From JBFXAN01 sp050184225 (GTDB lineage: Bacteria > Chloroflexota > Dehalococcoidia > CAUJGQ01), in NCBI GenBank assembly GCA_050184225.1, contig JBFXAN010000016.1, positions 1 to 63,064 on the forward strand: 63,064 nt of DNA. The letters are read 5' to 3'. The notes under the pieces were generated by a model. The model was not told the origin of the DNA. It ran no database searches and saw only the letters and a program-made list of their open reading frames with translations. Positions 1 to 7,828 of this stretch are shown one piece after another; positions within the stretch are counted from its first letter, which is position 1; each line of letters opens with the position of its first letter. Position numbers and translations under genes: made by a program.

Positions 1-356
1 TGTTGTGCTGTCGGTGGCAGGGGCGCTGGAGTGACGGTTGGACCCCTCCCCCGGCCCCTCCCCCCGCTGCCGCGCGGAGAGGGGCCGGGGGAGGGGTCCG
101 TTTCCCTACTTTGACACCCCCCCACCCCCTCCCTAGACTATGGGTAAGAACCCCTGCGCAACGTCGCGCTTCGGCTCCGCCGGAGTGTTGCGCCCCGGTG
201 ATGACCGATGTCCCATCCGCGTGATGACGCCGCCTTGGCGTTCGACGCTTGGCTCTCTCCAATCAGGCATCATTGGTATGTGGCCGGCTCGCCCACGGCA
301 CCGATGTGGTGGGCGATTGGCGGCGTTGTGCCCCCATAGAAAGCTAGGGTTGCCTG
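1..356. other. gene-free leader region with a GC-rich palindrome
   Basis: No convincing gene is seen here. The short open frames are proline/arginine-rich and lack ribosome binding sites. The region holds a perfect 21-bp palindrome (40-60/79-99, listed separately) and a C-rich tract around 113-133. The promoter of the HEAT-repeat gene at 357 should lie in the right half, but I see no convincing -35/-10 pair. Confidence 0.5.
40..99. repeat. 21-bp perfect inverted repeat, C/G-rich (palindrome family C)
   Basis: The arms at 40-60 and 79-99 are exact reverse complements (GGACCCCTCCCCCGG... paired with ...CCGGGGGAGGGGTCC), separated by an 18-nt loop. There is no T-run, so it is not a standard intrinsic terminator, though it could still act as a transcription-end or mRNA-stability hairpin for a gene to the left of the window. 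It may equally be a dispersed REP/MITE-like palindrome. It shares no sequence with the palindromes at 2331, 5020, 6234 and 7226. Confidence 0.75.
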
Positions 357-1274
357 ATGTCGATTCGTAACGCGTTGAAAGAGATCGTCGATCCCGGACA
401 ACCGCTCCGGTCCGCCGAACTGGCCCGGTTGACCAAACTGACCGATGACGAGCGTCGGGAGTTCGCCGAAACCTGGCCCAATGTACCGGTCGAGCGGCGG
501 CGGCAGGTGCTCGAACAACTCATGGACCTGGCCGAAGACAACGTCGAGTTTGATTTCGATGTGATCTTCTTCGAGGCGCTGGACGACAGCGACCCGGCGG
601 TCCGGATCAGCGCCGTGCGCGGGCTATGGGAGCACGAGCACCGCGATGTGATCCCCCGGCTGATCGGGTTGGTTCAAGATGATGAGAACGCCGCCGTTCG
701 CGCCGAGGCCGCGCTGGCACTGGGCCGGTTCGTCATGCTTGGCGAGTTCGAAGAGGCGCGCCCCCGCGACGTCGAGGCGGTCACGGACGCGCTCCGCCGC
801 GTGGTCGCCGATCCGGCCGAAGCGGTCGAAGTGCGTGGCCGTGCCGTCGAGTCGCTCGGCGCGTCGAGCCAGCCGTGGGCGCGCGATATCATCCACGACG
901 CCTACGACAGTGGTGATCCGCGCCTGATGACGTCGGCGGTGCACGCGATGGGGCGCAGTGTCGATAGCTACTGGCTCCCCACGATCATCGACGAACTGCA
1001 GAACGACGATCCGGAGATCCGGTATGAGGCCGCCTCCTCCGCCGGCATGATCGAAGACGAAGAGGCGGTCCCCTATCTGGTCGACATGGTTGGTGATGAA
1101 GACTCCGATGTGCGGGAGCAGGTGCTGATCGCGCTCGGTGCGATCGGCGGCGAAGAGGCGATCGAGGCGCTCCGCGAGCAGACGAACTCACCCGACGAGC
1201 GCACACGCGAGGCGGCGATGCAGGCGCTGGAGGAGGCCGAGTTCGGCGATGACCCGCTCGGCTTCCAGGGGTAG
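357..1274 (+). CDS. HEAT-repeat domain protein
   Basis: A 305-residue acidic protein built of helical repeats. From about residue 60 onward, units of about 30-35 residues recur with the pattern D-x-x-x-x-V-R-x-x-A-x-x-A-L, for example near residues 75-90, 108-122, 208-225 and 240-260. This is typical of HEAT/PBS-lyase-type repeats used as protein-protein scaffolds. There is no signal peptide, membrane segment or catalytic motif, so it is probably a cytoplasmic adaptor. The ATG at 357 has only a weak AGGG site upstream. The NUDIX gene follows after 11 nt and is probably co-transcribed. Partner and process cannot be read from the sequence. Confidence 0.8.
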   Translation: MSIRNALKEIVDPGQPLRSAELARLTKLTDDERREFAETWPNVPVERRRQVLEQLMDLAEDNVEFDFDVIFFEALDDSDPAVRISAVRGLWEHEHRDVIPRLIGLVQDDENAAVRAEAALALGRFVMLGEFEEARPRDVEAVTDALRRVVADPAEAVEVRGRAVESLGASSQPWARDIIHDAYDSGDPRLMTSAVHAMGRSVDSYWLPTIIDELQNDDPEIRYEAASSAGMIEDEEAVPYLVDMVGDEDSDVREQVLIALGAIGGEEAIEALREQTNSPDERTREAAMQALEEAEFGDDPLGFQG

Positions 1275-1285
1275 GTGCGACCAAC

Positions 1286-1759
1286 GTGAGGCGCAACGGC
1301 CGGCGGCTGGCAATTGAAGATCTCGTCTCGGCGGGCGGCATCGTCTATCGACATGGACCGGCCGGCCCTGAGGTCGTGCTCTGTGGCCGGCCGTCGCGCG
1401 GCCTCTGGGCGTTGCCGAAGGGGACGCCGGAGCGTGCCGAAACGCTGGAGCAGACGGCGCTCCGCGAGGTGTCGGAGGAAACCGGCCTCGAGGTGGACAT
1501 CGAGCGCAAGGTTGGCGAGATCGAGTATTGGTTCACCCGCGCCGAGGTGGGCAAGCGCTTCCGCAAGCGCGTGCATCACTATCTGATGCGGCCGGTCGGT
1601 GGGGATACCGCTAATCACGATCACGAGTACGATGAGGTTCGATGGTTCCCGGTGAGTGAGGCAAAACGTCGCCTGACCTTTTCCGACGAAGTCGACATGC
1701 TGGACAAGGCGGTGACGTTGATCGAGCAGCGCCCGGAGGGGGAGCATGACGACCGTTGA
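1286..1759 (+). CDS. NUDIX hydrolase
   Basis: A 157-residue protein with a complete Nudix box, GX5EX7REUXEEXGU: G46, E52, then R60-E61, E64-E65 and G67. These residues bind the divalent metal that hydrolyses nucleoside-diphosphate-linked substrates. The size and the 'LWALPKG' lead-in resemble small MutT/Ap4A-hydrolase-like members, but the box does not fix the substrate. It starts at GTG 1286; no ATG precedes the Nudix box in frame. Its 3' end overlaps the acetyltransferase gene by 14 nt, which suggests translational coupling in a HEAT-NUDIX-GNAT operon. Confidence 0.88.
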   Translation: MRRNGRRLAIEDLVSAGGIVYRHGPAGPEVVLCGRPSRGLWALPKGTPERAETLEQTALREVSEETGLEVDIERKVGEIEYWFTRAEVGKRFRKRVHHYLMRPVGGDTANHDHEYDEVRWFPVSEAKRRLTFSDEVDMLDKAVTLIEQRPEGEHDDR

Positions 1760-2288
1760 TGATCTGATCGCCGAGGGTACGTTGATCCGCCTGCGCCGCA
1801 AGCGCCTGGACGACGCGGAAGATGACTACAACTGGCGATGTGACCCGGAACTTGCCCGCTTCGACGCCGCCGCGCCGCTACGCTCGTCGTTTGACGATTT
1901 CTTCACAACCTTTCGCGACGAACTGCGGTTGCCGAGCCCGTTCCGGCGGGTGCTGGCCGTGGAGGACTACGACGGCCACCACATCGGCAACGTCATGTAC
2001 TACAACATCGACGAACGCCGCGGCGAGGCCGAGCTTGGCATCACGATCGGCGACAAGCGTTACTGGAACCAGGGGTACGGCACGGATATCGTCCGCACTT
2101 TTCTCACGTACCTCTTCGCCGAAGCGAACATGCGCCGCATCTACTTGAACACGCTCGACTGGAATGTCCGTGCCCAGCGTGCCTTTCAGAAGGCGGGATT
2201 CCGCACCTGCGGCAACAACCGGCGCGGCGCTCACGCCTTCGTTACGATGGAAGCTCGGCGCGAGTGGATACTTGAGGGCAACGCGTAA
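1746..2288 (+). CDS. GNAT-family N-acetyltransferase (RimJ/RimL-like)
   Basis: A 180-residue GNAT fold of the Acetyltransf_3/RimL type, which moves acetyl from acetyl-CoA to an amine. The core is visible at about residues 95-160: a beta-strand with 'GEAELGITIGD', then 'W-N-Q-G-Y-G-T-D' as the acetyl-CoA pyrophosphate loop (Q/RxxGxG/A-like), and 'N-x-R-A-Q-R-A-F-Q-K-A-G-F', the hallmark C-terminal helix of this subfamily. The start overlaps the end of the NUDIX gene, with GGAGGGGGAGC just upstream of the ATG. The acceptor (ribosomal protein, small amine or antibiotic) cannot be deduced. Confidence 0.87.
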   Translation: MTTVDDLIAEGTLIRLRRKRLDDAEDDYNWRCDPELARFDAAAPLRSSFDDFFTTFRDELRLPSPFRRVLAVEDYDGHHIGNVMYYNIDERRGEAELGITIGDKRYWNQGYGTDIVRTFLTYLFAEANMRRIYLNTLDWNVRAQRAFQKAGFRTCGNNRRGAHAFVTMEARREWILEGNA

Positions 2289-2330
2289 TCACGCCTGTCA
2301 AGATGTGGGCGCGGGGTAACGGACCGGAAG

Positions 2331-2402
2331 TGAACCACAGAGACGCAGAGGCACAGAGATTTCTCGTTGAAGGACTCTGTGCCTCTGCGTCTCTGTGGTT
2401 CA
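2331..2402. repeat. 28-bp perfect palindrome, family A copy 1
   Basis: The arms 2331-2358 and 2375-2402 are exact reverse complements with a 16-nt loop; the core is AACCACAGAGACGCAGAGG. The element lies between the acetyltransferase stop (2288) and the aldo/keto reductase start (2436). Two near-identical copies occur at 6234-6329 and 7226-7294. Arms are conserved while loop sequence and length differ, as expected for a mobilised or repeatedly copied palindromic unit. Confidence 0.92.
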
Positions 2403-2435
2403 AGTCTCCGACCACCTTTAGAGCAGGAGTCCTCT

Positions 2436-3416
2436 ATGCGCAGTGTCCGCCTGGGCCGCACGGGCCTGAAGGTTACACCGATCTGCCTGGGAACGATGAC
2501 GTTCGGTAACCAGGCGGATGAGGCGACCGCCCACGAGATCATGAACCGGGCGCTCGACGGCGGCGTCACCTTCTTCGACACGGCCGATGTCTATCCTCAG
2601 GGTTCGGAAGCGGTCGGCCGCACCGAGGAGATCATCGGTACCTGGCTCCCCCGCCACCGCCAGGAGATCGTGCTCGCGACCAAATGCGTCGGCCGGATGG
2701 GTACCGGCGCGAACGATGCCGGCGCCAATCGCCGCCACATCATCGCCGCCGTTCACGCCAGTCTGCGCCGGTTACAGACGGAATGGATCGACCTCTACCA
2801 GTTGCACAGCTTCGACCCCTCGACGCCGCTGGATGAGACGCTTCGGGCGCTCGACGATCTCGTCCGTGCCGGCACGATCCGCTACATCGGCTGCTCGAAC
2901 TTTGCCGCCTGGCAGTTGAGCAAGGCACTGGGTATCAGCGAGCGGCTGGTTATTGCCCGGTTCGACTCGATTCAGCCGCGCTATAATCTCATCTTCCGCG
3001 AGATCGAACGGGAAATCCTGCCGCTCTGCACCGACCAGGGCGTCGGCGTGATCGTCTATAATCCGCTGGCGGGAGGGCTGCTCACCGGCAAGCATCCGCG
3101 CGAGGAGCCGCTCGAAGGAACGCGGTTCGCCATCTCCGATATGTACCGCGAGCGCTATTGGAACACGCGCAATCACGAGGCGGTGGATCGCTACGCCGAC
3201 CTCGCCCGTCGTGATGGTATCGACCCGGTGACGTTCGCCGTCTCCTGGGTGCTGACACAACCGGCTGTCACGTCGGCGATCGTCGGCGCCTCCCGACCGG
3301 AACAGCTCGCGGCGACGCTGGCCGCGGTCGATGTGCGTCTGGACCAGCAGACGCTGCAGGAGTGCGACGCGATCGCGGCGGAGATGGGCTATCCGTATGG
3401 CGCATTCGTCCGATGA
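2436..3416 (+). CDS. aldo/keto reductase
   Basis: A 326-residue NAD(P)H-dependent oxidoreductase with a (beta/alpha)8 barrel. The catalytic tetrad is visible as D48 and Y53 ('FDTADVY'), K83 ('ATKC') and H124 ('YQLHSFD'). The C-terminal cofactor segment 'SAIVGASRPEQL' is typical of the family, whose closest-looking members are YajO/Tas-like reductases of carbonyl compounds. I chose ATG 2436 because it gives the canonical N-terminus 'MRSVRLGRTGLKV' and has GAGCAGGAG upstream. The longer open frame begins inside the family A palindrome and is unlikely to be translated from there. The amidase follows closely on the same strand. Confidence 0.9.
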   Translation: MRSVRLGRTGLKVTPICLGTMTFGNQADEATAHEIMNRALDGGVTFFDTADVYPQGSEAVGRTEEIIGTWLPRHRQEIVLATKCVGRMGTGANDAGANRRHIIAAVHASLRRLQTEWIDLYQLHSFDPSTPLDETLRALDDLVRAGTIRYIGCSNFAAWQLSKALGISERLVIARFDSIQPRYNLIFREIEREILPLCTDQGVGVIVYNPLAGGLLTGKHPREEPLEGTRFAISDMYRERYWNTRNHEAVDRYADLARRDGIDPVTFAVSWVLTQPAVTSAIVGASRPEQLAATLAAVDVRLDQQTLQECDAIAAEMGYPYGAFVR

Positions 3417-3426
3417 GGCGAGCGGG

Positions 3427-4986
3427 ATGAACATAGCGCGGTTCAAGCTGCGGGCGATGGCTGAAGCCCGCTGGCGCGGCGACGTTTCGCCACACTTCGA
3501 GTCGATGATGTGGCGGCTGGAGAACGCGATCGAGACGCTGCCCGACCACCCGATTGACGGCGGTAAGCCGTGGCCGCCAACGTCGCTGACCACACCGACG
3601 GTTCCCCGATTCCGGTATTCGCCGCTCCGGCCCGGCGATAACCTGACCGAAGCGGGCGCAGGATCGATCGCTCAGGCGGTCGCTGCCGGTGTCGTTTCGA
3701 TGACCGAGGTCGTGGCGGCATTCCTCGAACGGTCGGCGCGGCTGGACCCGATCCTGCACGTGTGGGCGGCGCTGGACGCCGAGCGCGCTCGTGCTACTGC
3801 CCGTCGGCATGACGAGGGATTCGCGGCCGGCGCAGCGACCGGAGGGCTCCTCGACGGAGTGCCGATCGGGGTGAAGGACATCTTCAACACAGCGGCGTAT
3901 CCGACAGCGGCAAACAGCCGGGTGCCGCCGGCATTTGTCGAGCGTGAGGACGCGATCGCCGTGTCGCGCCTCGCGCGCCAGGGGGCGCTGGTTCTGGGAA
4001 AGACGGCGACAACCGAATACGCCTACGCCGATCCGTCTGAGGCCCGCAACCCCTGGAACACGGCCCACACACCGGGCGGTTCGAGCAGCGGCTCTGCGGC
4101 TGGTGTCGCCGCGCGGCTCTTTCCGGCGGCGCTCGGCACGCAGACAGCGGGGTCTGTCATCCGCCCGGCGGCGTTCTGTGGCGTCGTTGGGTTCAAACCG
4201 ACGATCGAGCGGATCGCCCGCACGGACGTCGTGCCGCTCGCCGTGTCCCTCGATCATGTGGGCACACTGACGCGCAGCGTGGCAGATGCGGCGCTGCTGT
4301 ATCGCATGATGGCAAACGCCGTCGAAGACCCTCCCTGGCCGGAGGCTACGTTCGAAACCCTTCGGCCGCGCTTTGCCTTCTGGCCCGACCTGCTTCAGGA
4401 TCACACCGATGAGGCAACCTGGCTGGCGTTGCGAGAGGCGGCCACCAAACTTGAGCGTGCCGGTGCCGAGATCACGCTCGTTACCGGTGATCTCGATTTC
4501 AACCATTCACAAGGCTTCTGGAAGGATGTGCTCGCCACGCACACGATCATCATGGCGGCGGAGGTCGCGGCGCACCACCTCCAGTCGCACCCCGATGCGA
4601 TTCACGACCTCGGCCCGCGCCTGCGCGCGATGGTCGAGGCCGGCGCGCTCGTGCCGCCACAACTGCTGATTCAGGCACAGGAACGGCGCTGGGCGTACTG
4701 GCAGCATTGGCACGAGATCAGCGAAGCCCGCACCTACGACGCCGTGATCGTGCCGTCCGCGCCGAGCACAGCGCCGGAGGGCCTGGACTTCACCGGCGAT
4801 CCATCGCTCAACGCGCCGTGGACGTTGCTCGGCGTGCCCGCGATCACGATCCCGATCGCGCTGGCAGAGAACGGTCTGCCGCTCGGCATGCAGATCGTCG
4901 CACCATACGGCGCGGACGCCCGCCTGCTGACGGTGGCGGATTGGTGCGAAAAGGTGATCGACTTCCGCGAGAAGCCTCAACTGTGA
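3427..4986 (+). CDS. amidase (amidase-signature family)
   Basis: A 519-residue amidase-signature hydrolase with a Ser-cisSer-Lys triad. Lys lies in 'GVPIGVKDIF' (near residue 145), cis-Ser in the 'PGGSSSGSAAG' block (near residue 220) and nucleophile Ser in 'TQTAGSVIRP' (near residue 240). It hydrolyses amides; this class includes 1-carboxybiuret/allophanate-type and aryl-amide enzymes as well as GatA, but no gatB/C is nearby. About 70 residues precede the core, containing a short helical 'RFKLRAMAEARWRGD' segment. The ATG at 3427, 10 nt after the reductase stop, was preferred. An in-frame ATG at 3397 would add 10 residues and overlap the reductase. Confidence 0.88.
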   Translation: MNIARFKLRAMAEARWRGDVSPHFESMMWRLENAIETLPDHPIDGGKPWPPTSLTTPTVPRFRYSPLRPGDNLTEAGAGSIAQAVAAGVVSMTEVVAAFLERSARLDPILHVWAALDAERARATARRHDEGFAAGAATGGLLDGVPIGVKDIFNTAAYPTAANSRVPPAFVEREDAIAVSRLARQGALVLGKTATTEYAYADPSEARNPWNTAHTPGGSSSGSAAGVAARLFPAALGTQTAGSVIRPAAFCGVVGFKPTIERIARTDVVPLAVSLDHVGTLTRSVADAALLYRMMANAVEDPPWPEATFETLRPRFAFWPDLLQDHTDEATWLALREAATKLERAGAEITLVTGDLDFNHSQGFWKDVLATHTIIMAAEVAAHHLQSHPDAIHDLGPRLRAMVEAGALVPPQLLIQAQERRWAYWQHWHEISEARTYDAVIVPSAPSTAPEGLDFTGDPSLNAPWTLLGVPAITIPIALAENGLPLGMQIVAPYGADARLLTVADWCEKVIDFREKPQL

Positions 4987-5019
4987 GCGTACGTTTGAGA
5001 CTCCACCAATGGTCTTCCT

Positions 5020-5095
5020 TGTCATCCTGAGCGCCAGCGAAGGATCTCGAAGGTCAGACTGCGTCCGCGATCCTTCGCTGGCGCTCAGGATGACA
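5020..5095. repeat. 27-bp perfect palindrome, family B
   Basis: The arms 5020-5046 and 5069-5095 are exact reverse complements with a 22-nt loop; the core is GTCATCCTGAGCGCCAGCG. It sits exactly between the convergent amidase (ends 4986) and thioesterase (ends 5112) genes, so the hairpin could end transcription from both sides. The sequence differs from families A and C. No second copy was noticed in the window. Confidence 0.9.
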
Positions 5096-5111
5096 CTGCA
5101 GGCAGCGTGTT

Positions 5112-5558
5112 TCATTTCGCCGGCGCGTCGCGCAGCATCGCCGGGCAGCGTTCGATGGCCTTGCGGATGCCCTCCGGCACGCGCACCGGGCGACCGCGCT
5201 CGCGGTCGACGAAGGCGAACGCCGTTTCCCCGGTGAAGAGGAGTGTGCTGTCTGTCTCGCGGCGGCCCTCATAGCCGATCGTGATCTGCGCCTTCCGCAG
5301 CGAATCGACGAAGACGGCGATCTGGATCACGTCGTCGAACCGTCCGGCGGCGAGAAAGCGGGCGCCGATTGACGTAACGATCATCGCCTGCCCGGCCTCG
5401 TCGATCTCGCGGTACTCGAAGCCGAGCCGGCGAAATGCCTCTGTCCGCGCCTCTTCGAACAGCTCGAAGACGCGGCCGTGAAAGACCGAATTGATCAGGT
5501 CGGAGTGGTACATCCGCAGCCGCACGCGGCTGACGTTCGGTGGGAGCGCGCCGGTCAT
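5112..5558 (-). CDS. acyl-CoA thioesterase, 4HBT (hot-dog) family
   Basis: A 148-residue hot-dog thioesterase of the YbgC/4-hydroxybenzoyl-CoA type. The N-terminal active-site helix is recognisable: 'YHSDLINSVFHGRVFELFEEAR', with Asp20 in the usual catalytic position and the FEEAR end of the long helix. It hydrolyses acyl-CoA thioesters; chain or ring preference is unknown. It overlaps the upstream TetR gene by 4 nt (ATGA), so the two are translationally coupled, and the regulator may control it. Confidence 0.86.
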   Translation of the reverse strand: MTGALPPNVSRVRLRMYHSDLINSVFHGRVFELFEEARTEAFRRLGFEYREIDEAGQAMIVTSIGARFLAAGRFDDVIQIAVFVDSLRKAQITIGYEGRRETDSTLLFTGETAFAFVDRERGRPVRVPEGIRKAIERCPAMLRDAPAK

Positions 5559-6160
5559 ATGCCACGGTCGGGGGCGAGCCCGCGGATCTCGGCATCGACC
5601 AGCGTCTCGGCGAGGTGGTCCACATCTTCCCAGGAAAACTCGGTCAGCGTCAGCCGCAGCGACACCAATCCGTGGATCGCGGCCCAGAGGATCTGCGCGA
5701 CGACATCGGGGTTCATGCGGCGAAACTCACCGCGTTCCATCGCGGCGATCACGCAACTGCGAAAGATGCTATAGGCATGCTCGCCGGATTCGTCGCTCGC
5801 GTTGCGGCGGGCGAGCTTCGGCCGGAACATGAACATCACCTGATAGGACTCCGGCTGCTCCAGTCCCATCTGCGCGTAGCTCAGCAGCATCTCCCGCACG
5901 GCCGCCGCGCCCTCGTGCGTCTCGCGGATCGCCCGCAGCCGCTCCGTCAGACGGGTAAAGTCCTCATGGACGAGCGAATAGAGCAGGTCATCCTTGTCGG
6001 CGAAGTAGCCGTACACGGTGCCGAGGCTGTACTCCGCCCGCTCGGCCACCCGCCGGATCGTCAACCCGTCGTACCCCTCCCGCGCCAAGACCTCCCGTGC
6101 CGCGTCAATCAACGCCAACCGGACACTATCCCGGTCCCGCGTCCGCCGATGTGCAACCAT
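5555..6160 (-). CDS. TetR/AcrR-family transcriptional repressor
   Basis: A 201-residue regulator. The N-terminal HTH (about residues 14-60) has the standard TetR form: 'ALIDAAREVLAREGYDGLTIRRVAERAEYSLGTVYGYFADKDDLL'. The remainder is an all-helical ligand-binding domain with a 'TetR_C' style ending (WxAIHGLVSL). It overlaps the thioesterase start by 4 nt. A 15-bp palindrome only about 20 nt upstream (6180-6194) is a likely autoregulatory operator. An acyl-CoA or related ligand is plausible from the neighbour but unproven. Confidence 0.9.
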   Translation of the reverse strand: MVAHRRTRDRDSVRLALIDAAREVLAREGYDGLTIRRVAERAEYSLGTVYGYFADKDDLLYSLVHEDFTRLTERLRAIRETHEGAAAVREMLLSYAQMGLEQPESYQVMFMFRPKLARRNASDESGEHAYSIFRSCVIAAMERGEFRRMNPDVVAQILWAAIHGLVSLRLTLTEFSWEDVDHLAETLVDAEIRGLAPDRGI

Positions 6161-6179
6161 CCTGCCGCCCTCTGCTTAC

Positions 6180-6194
6180 CTGAACACTGTTCAG
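6180..6194. promoter_or_regulatory. putative TetR operator palindrome
   Basis: CTGAACACTGTTCAG is a perfect 7-1-7 inverted repeat, 20 nt upstream of the TetR start codon at 6160. Length, symmetry and position fit an autorepression site for this TetR protein. Inference from position; no binding data. Confidence 0.55.
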
Positions 6195-6233
6195 ATCGTG
6201 CCGGACGCGTCGGTGGAGGTCAACGGCATTTTC

Positions 6234-6329
6234 AACCACAGAGACGCAGAGGCGCAGAGTTCTTGTGGTGAGGTTGTGAGATGCACCACTCCACCCGAAC
6301 ACTCTCTGCGCCTCTGCGTCTCTGTGGTT
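6234..6329. repeat. 26-bp palindrome, family A copy 2
   Basis: The arms 6234-6259 and 6304-6329 are exact reverse complements with a longer 44-nt loop. Core AACCACAGAGACGCAGAGG matches copies 1 and 3, using the 'GCGCAGAG' variant shared with copy 3. It lies between the TetR upstream region and the 3' end of the alpha/beta hydrolase gene. Confidence 0.92.
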
Positions 6330-6343
6330 CAATTCGCCTCCGG

Positions 6344-7174
6344 TTATCCCGCCACCATTTCTTGCAGGAACTTGGCGCGGTCGGCGGGGGCGACAACCTG
6401 GCCGGGGCCGTTGGCGATGAAGTCGAGCAGGGTGGCGGCGAATTCGTCGGCCACGTCCTGCTGGATCATGTGGCCGGTGCGGTAGAAGACCTGAAGGGCG
6501 CAGTTGGGAATGCGCTGGGCGTCTTCGAGGTTGTCGGCGCGGAGGAAGTCGCGGTCGCCGACGACCATCAAGGTCGGCACGGCCAGCGCTGCCACCTGAT
6601 CGCCGATGCGGAGTGACATCATCGAGTCGGCGGCGGAGTCGTAGGCGTCGTCCTGCCACTTGAGGTTGGACTCGATGCCGCGCTCGATCTGCTCGTCGGT
6701 GCGGGGCCGAACCATGAACGCCTTTGCCATCTGTCGTGCGAGCTCCTTGTTCTGACGGAGCACCTTCATCTGGGCGCGGAACTCCGGATTCATTCCCCGC
6801 GTGCCGTTCGACGAGATCGGCGCGACCAGCACCAGCCGGCGCAGGCGTTCGGGGTGGGTGACGGCGAACTGCATCGCTGTACCGCCGCCCATCGAGTGAC
6901 CGACCAGGGTGAAGGTGTCGAGTCCCAGCGCCCGGGTGGCGAGATGAACGTCCTCGGCATACTGCGGCAGCGTGTAGCCCTGCCCCGGGCGGTCGCTCTC
7001 GCCGGCGCCGCGCAGGTCGATCGCGATCGCCCGAATATCCGACGGCAGCCGCGCGAACGTCTCTTCCCAATCGCGCAGGCTGCCCGTGTAGCCGTGGACA
7101 AAGACCACCGGCTCATCACCGGAACCCTGCTCGACATAATTCAAGCGAACATCACCGGCCTGAACGTACGGCAT
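6344..7174 (-). CDS. alpha/beta hydrolase
   Basis: A 276-residue alpha/beta-hydrolase with all catalytic elements: oxyanion 'HGYTG' (27-31), nucleophile elbow 'GHSMGG' with Ser94, acid in 'GDRDF' (Asp207 or Asp209) and His235 in 'TGHMIQQD'. There is no signal peptide, so it acts in the cytoplasm on an ester, lactone or C-C bond; substrate unknown. A cap region (about 125-190) separates the two halves. It is bracketed by family A palindromes on both sides, at 6234-6329 and 7226-7294. Confidence 0.88.
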   Translation of the reverse strand: MPYVQAGDVRLNYVEQGSGDEPVVFVHGYTGSLRDWEETFARLPSDIRAIAIDLRGAGESDRPGQGYTLPQYAEDVHLATRALGLDTFTLVGHSMGGGTAMQFAVTHPERLRRLVLVAPISSNGTRGMNPEFRAQMKVLRQNKELARQMAKAFMVRPRTDEQIERGIESNLKWQDDAYDSAADSMMSLRIGDQVAALAVPTLMVVGDRDFLRADNLEDAQRIPNCALQVFYRTGHMIQQDVADEFAATLLDFIANGPGQVVAPADRAKFLQEMVAG

Positions 7175-7225
7175 CGCTCATCCTCCATGTGATTCAAGGA
7201 CGTTGGCAACAGACACACGGAGTCA

Positions 7226-7294
7226 TGAACCACAGAGACGCAGAGGCGCAGAGAAGAAATAGAATCCTCTGCGCCTCTGCGTCTCTGTGGTTCA
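7226..7294. repeat. 28-bp perfect palindrome, family A copy 3
   Basis: The arms 7226-7253 and 7267-7294 are exact reverse complements with a 13-nt loop. It starts about 50 nt upstream of the hydrolase start (7174) and ends 6 nt before the 3' end of the MaoC gene (7301), so it can serve as the 3' hairpin of that gene. Confidence 0.92.
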
Positions 7295-7300
7295 ACCGGA

Positions 7301-7747
7301 CTATCCGCGCGAGGGGAGCGCCACGGTGGCGGTGCCCGGCGTCGTCTTCTGACCCTGCGGATTCTCCGTCCAGATGTCGAGCTCGACCAGGTTCTCACCG
7401 TTCTCCTGGCGCTTGCCGGTGACGGTAGCGCGGAGCGTCATCTCCTGGGCGGGCAGGTCCATGCCGCGGTAGCTGACGCCGTAGCGCTTGATCTTGCCGT
7501 CGTAGCGGACCCACTCCCAGAGCAACCGGCCGAGCAGCGCGTGCTTGAGCGCGCCGTGGACGATGATGCTCTGCAGGCCCGTCGACTTGGCAAACTCGGT
7601 ATCGTAGTGAATCTGGTAGAAATCGCCGGACGCCGCCGCCCAATGGACGAGCTGCTGCGTGCTCGGCGCGATCTTGATGGACGGCACTTCCTGTCCGACC
7701 TCAACATCCTCGAAGAAGACCTGTTTCTGCTCGGTCGCCGCGACCAT
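7301..7747 (-). CDS. MaoC-like dehydratase (hydratase-2 motif)
   Basis: A 148-residue hot-dog protein with the (R)-specific hydratase signature 'ASGDFYQIHYDTEFAKSTG'. Asp42 and His47 are the catalytic pair that add or remove water at the 2,3-position of enoyl-/3-hydroxyacyl-CoA. This single-domain MaoC lies downstream of a second MaoC-type gene (7829-8317) on the same strand. Such pairs commonly form heteromers, with the catalytic half encoded here and an N-terminal-type half encoded upstream. The acyl-CoA substrate is not determinable. Confidence 0.87.
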   Translation of the reverse strand: MVAATEQKQVFFEDVEVGQEVPSIKIAPSTQQLVHWAAASGDFYQIHYDTEFAKSTGLQSIIVHGALKHALLGRLLWEWVRYDGKIKRYGVSYRGMDLPAQEMTLRATVTGKRQENGENLVELDIWTENPQGQKTTPGTATVALPSRG

Positions 7748-7828
7748 GTCAATCCTCCCGTCTTGGGTTCGACACTCTGGTCCTCATCCCGGAACCGGCT
7801 CGTGGCACCGGGAACGTGGAACCAGGAA

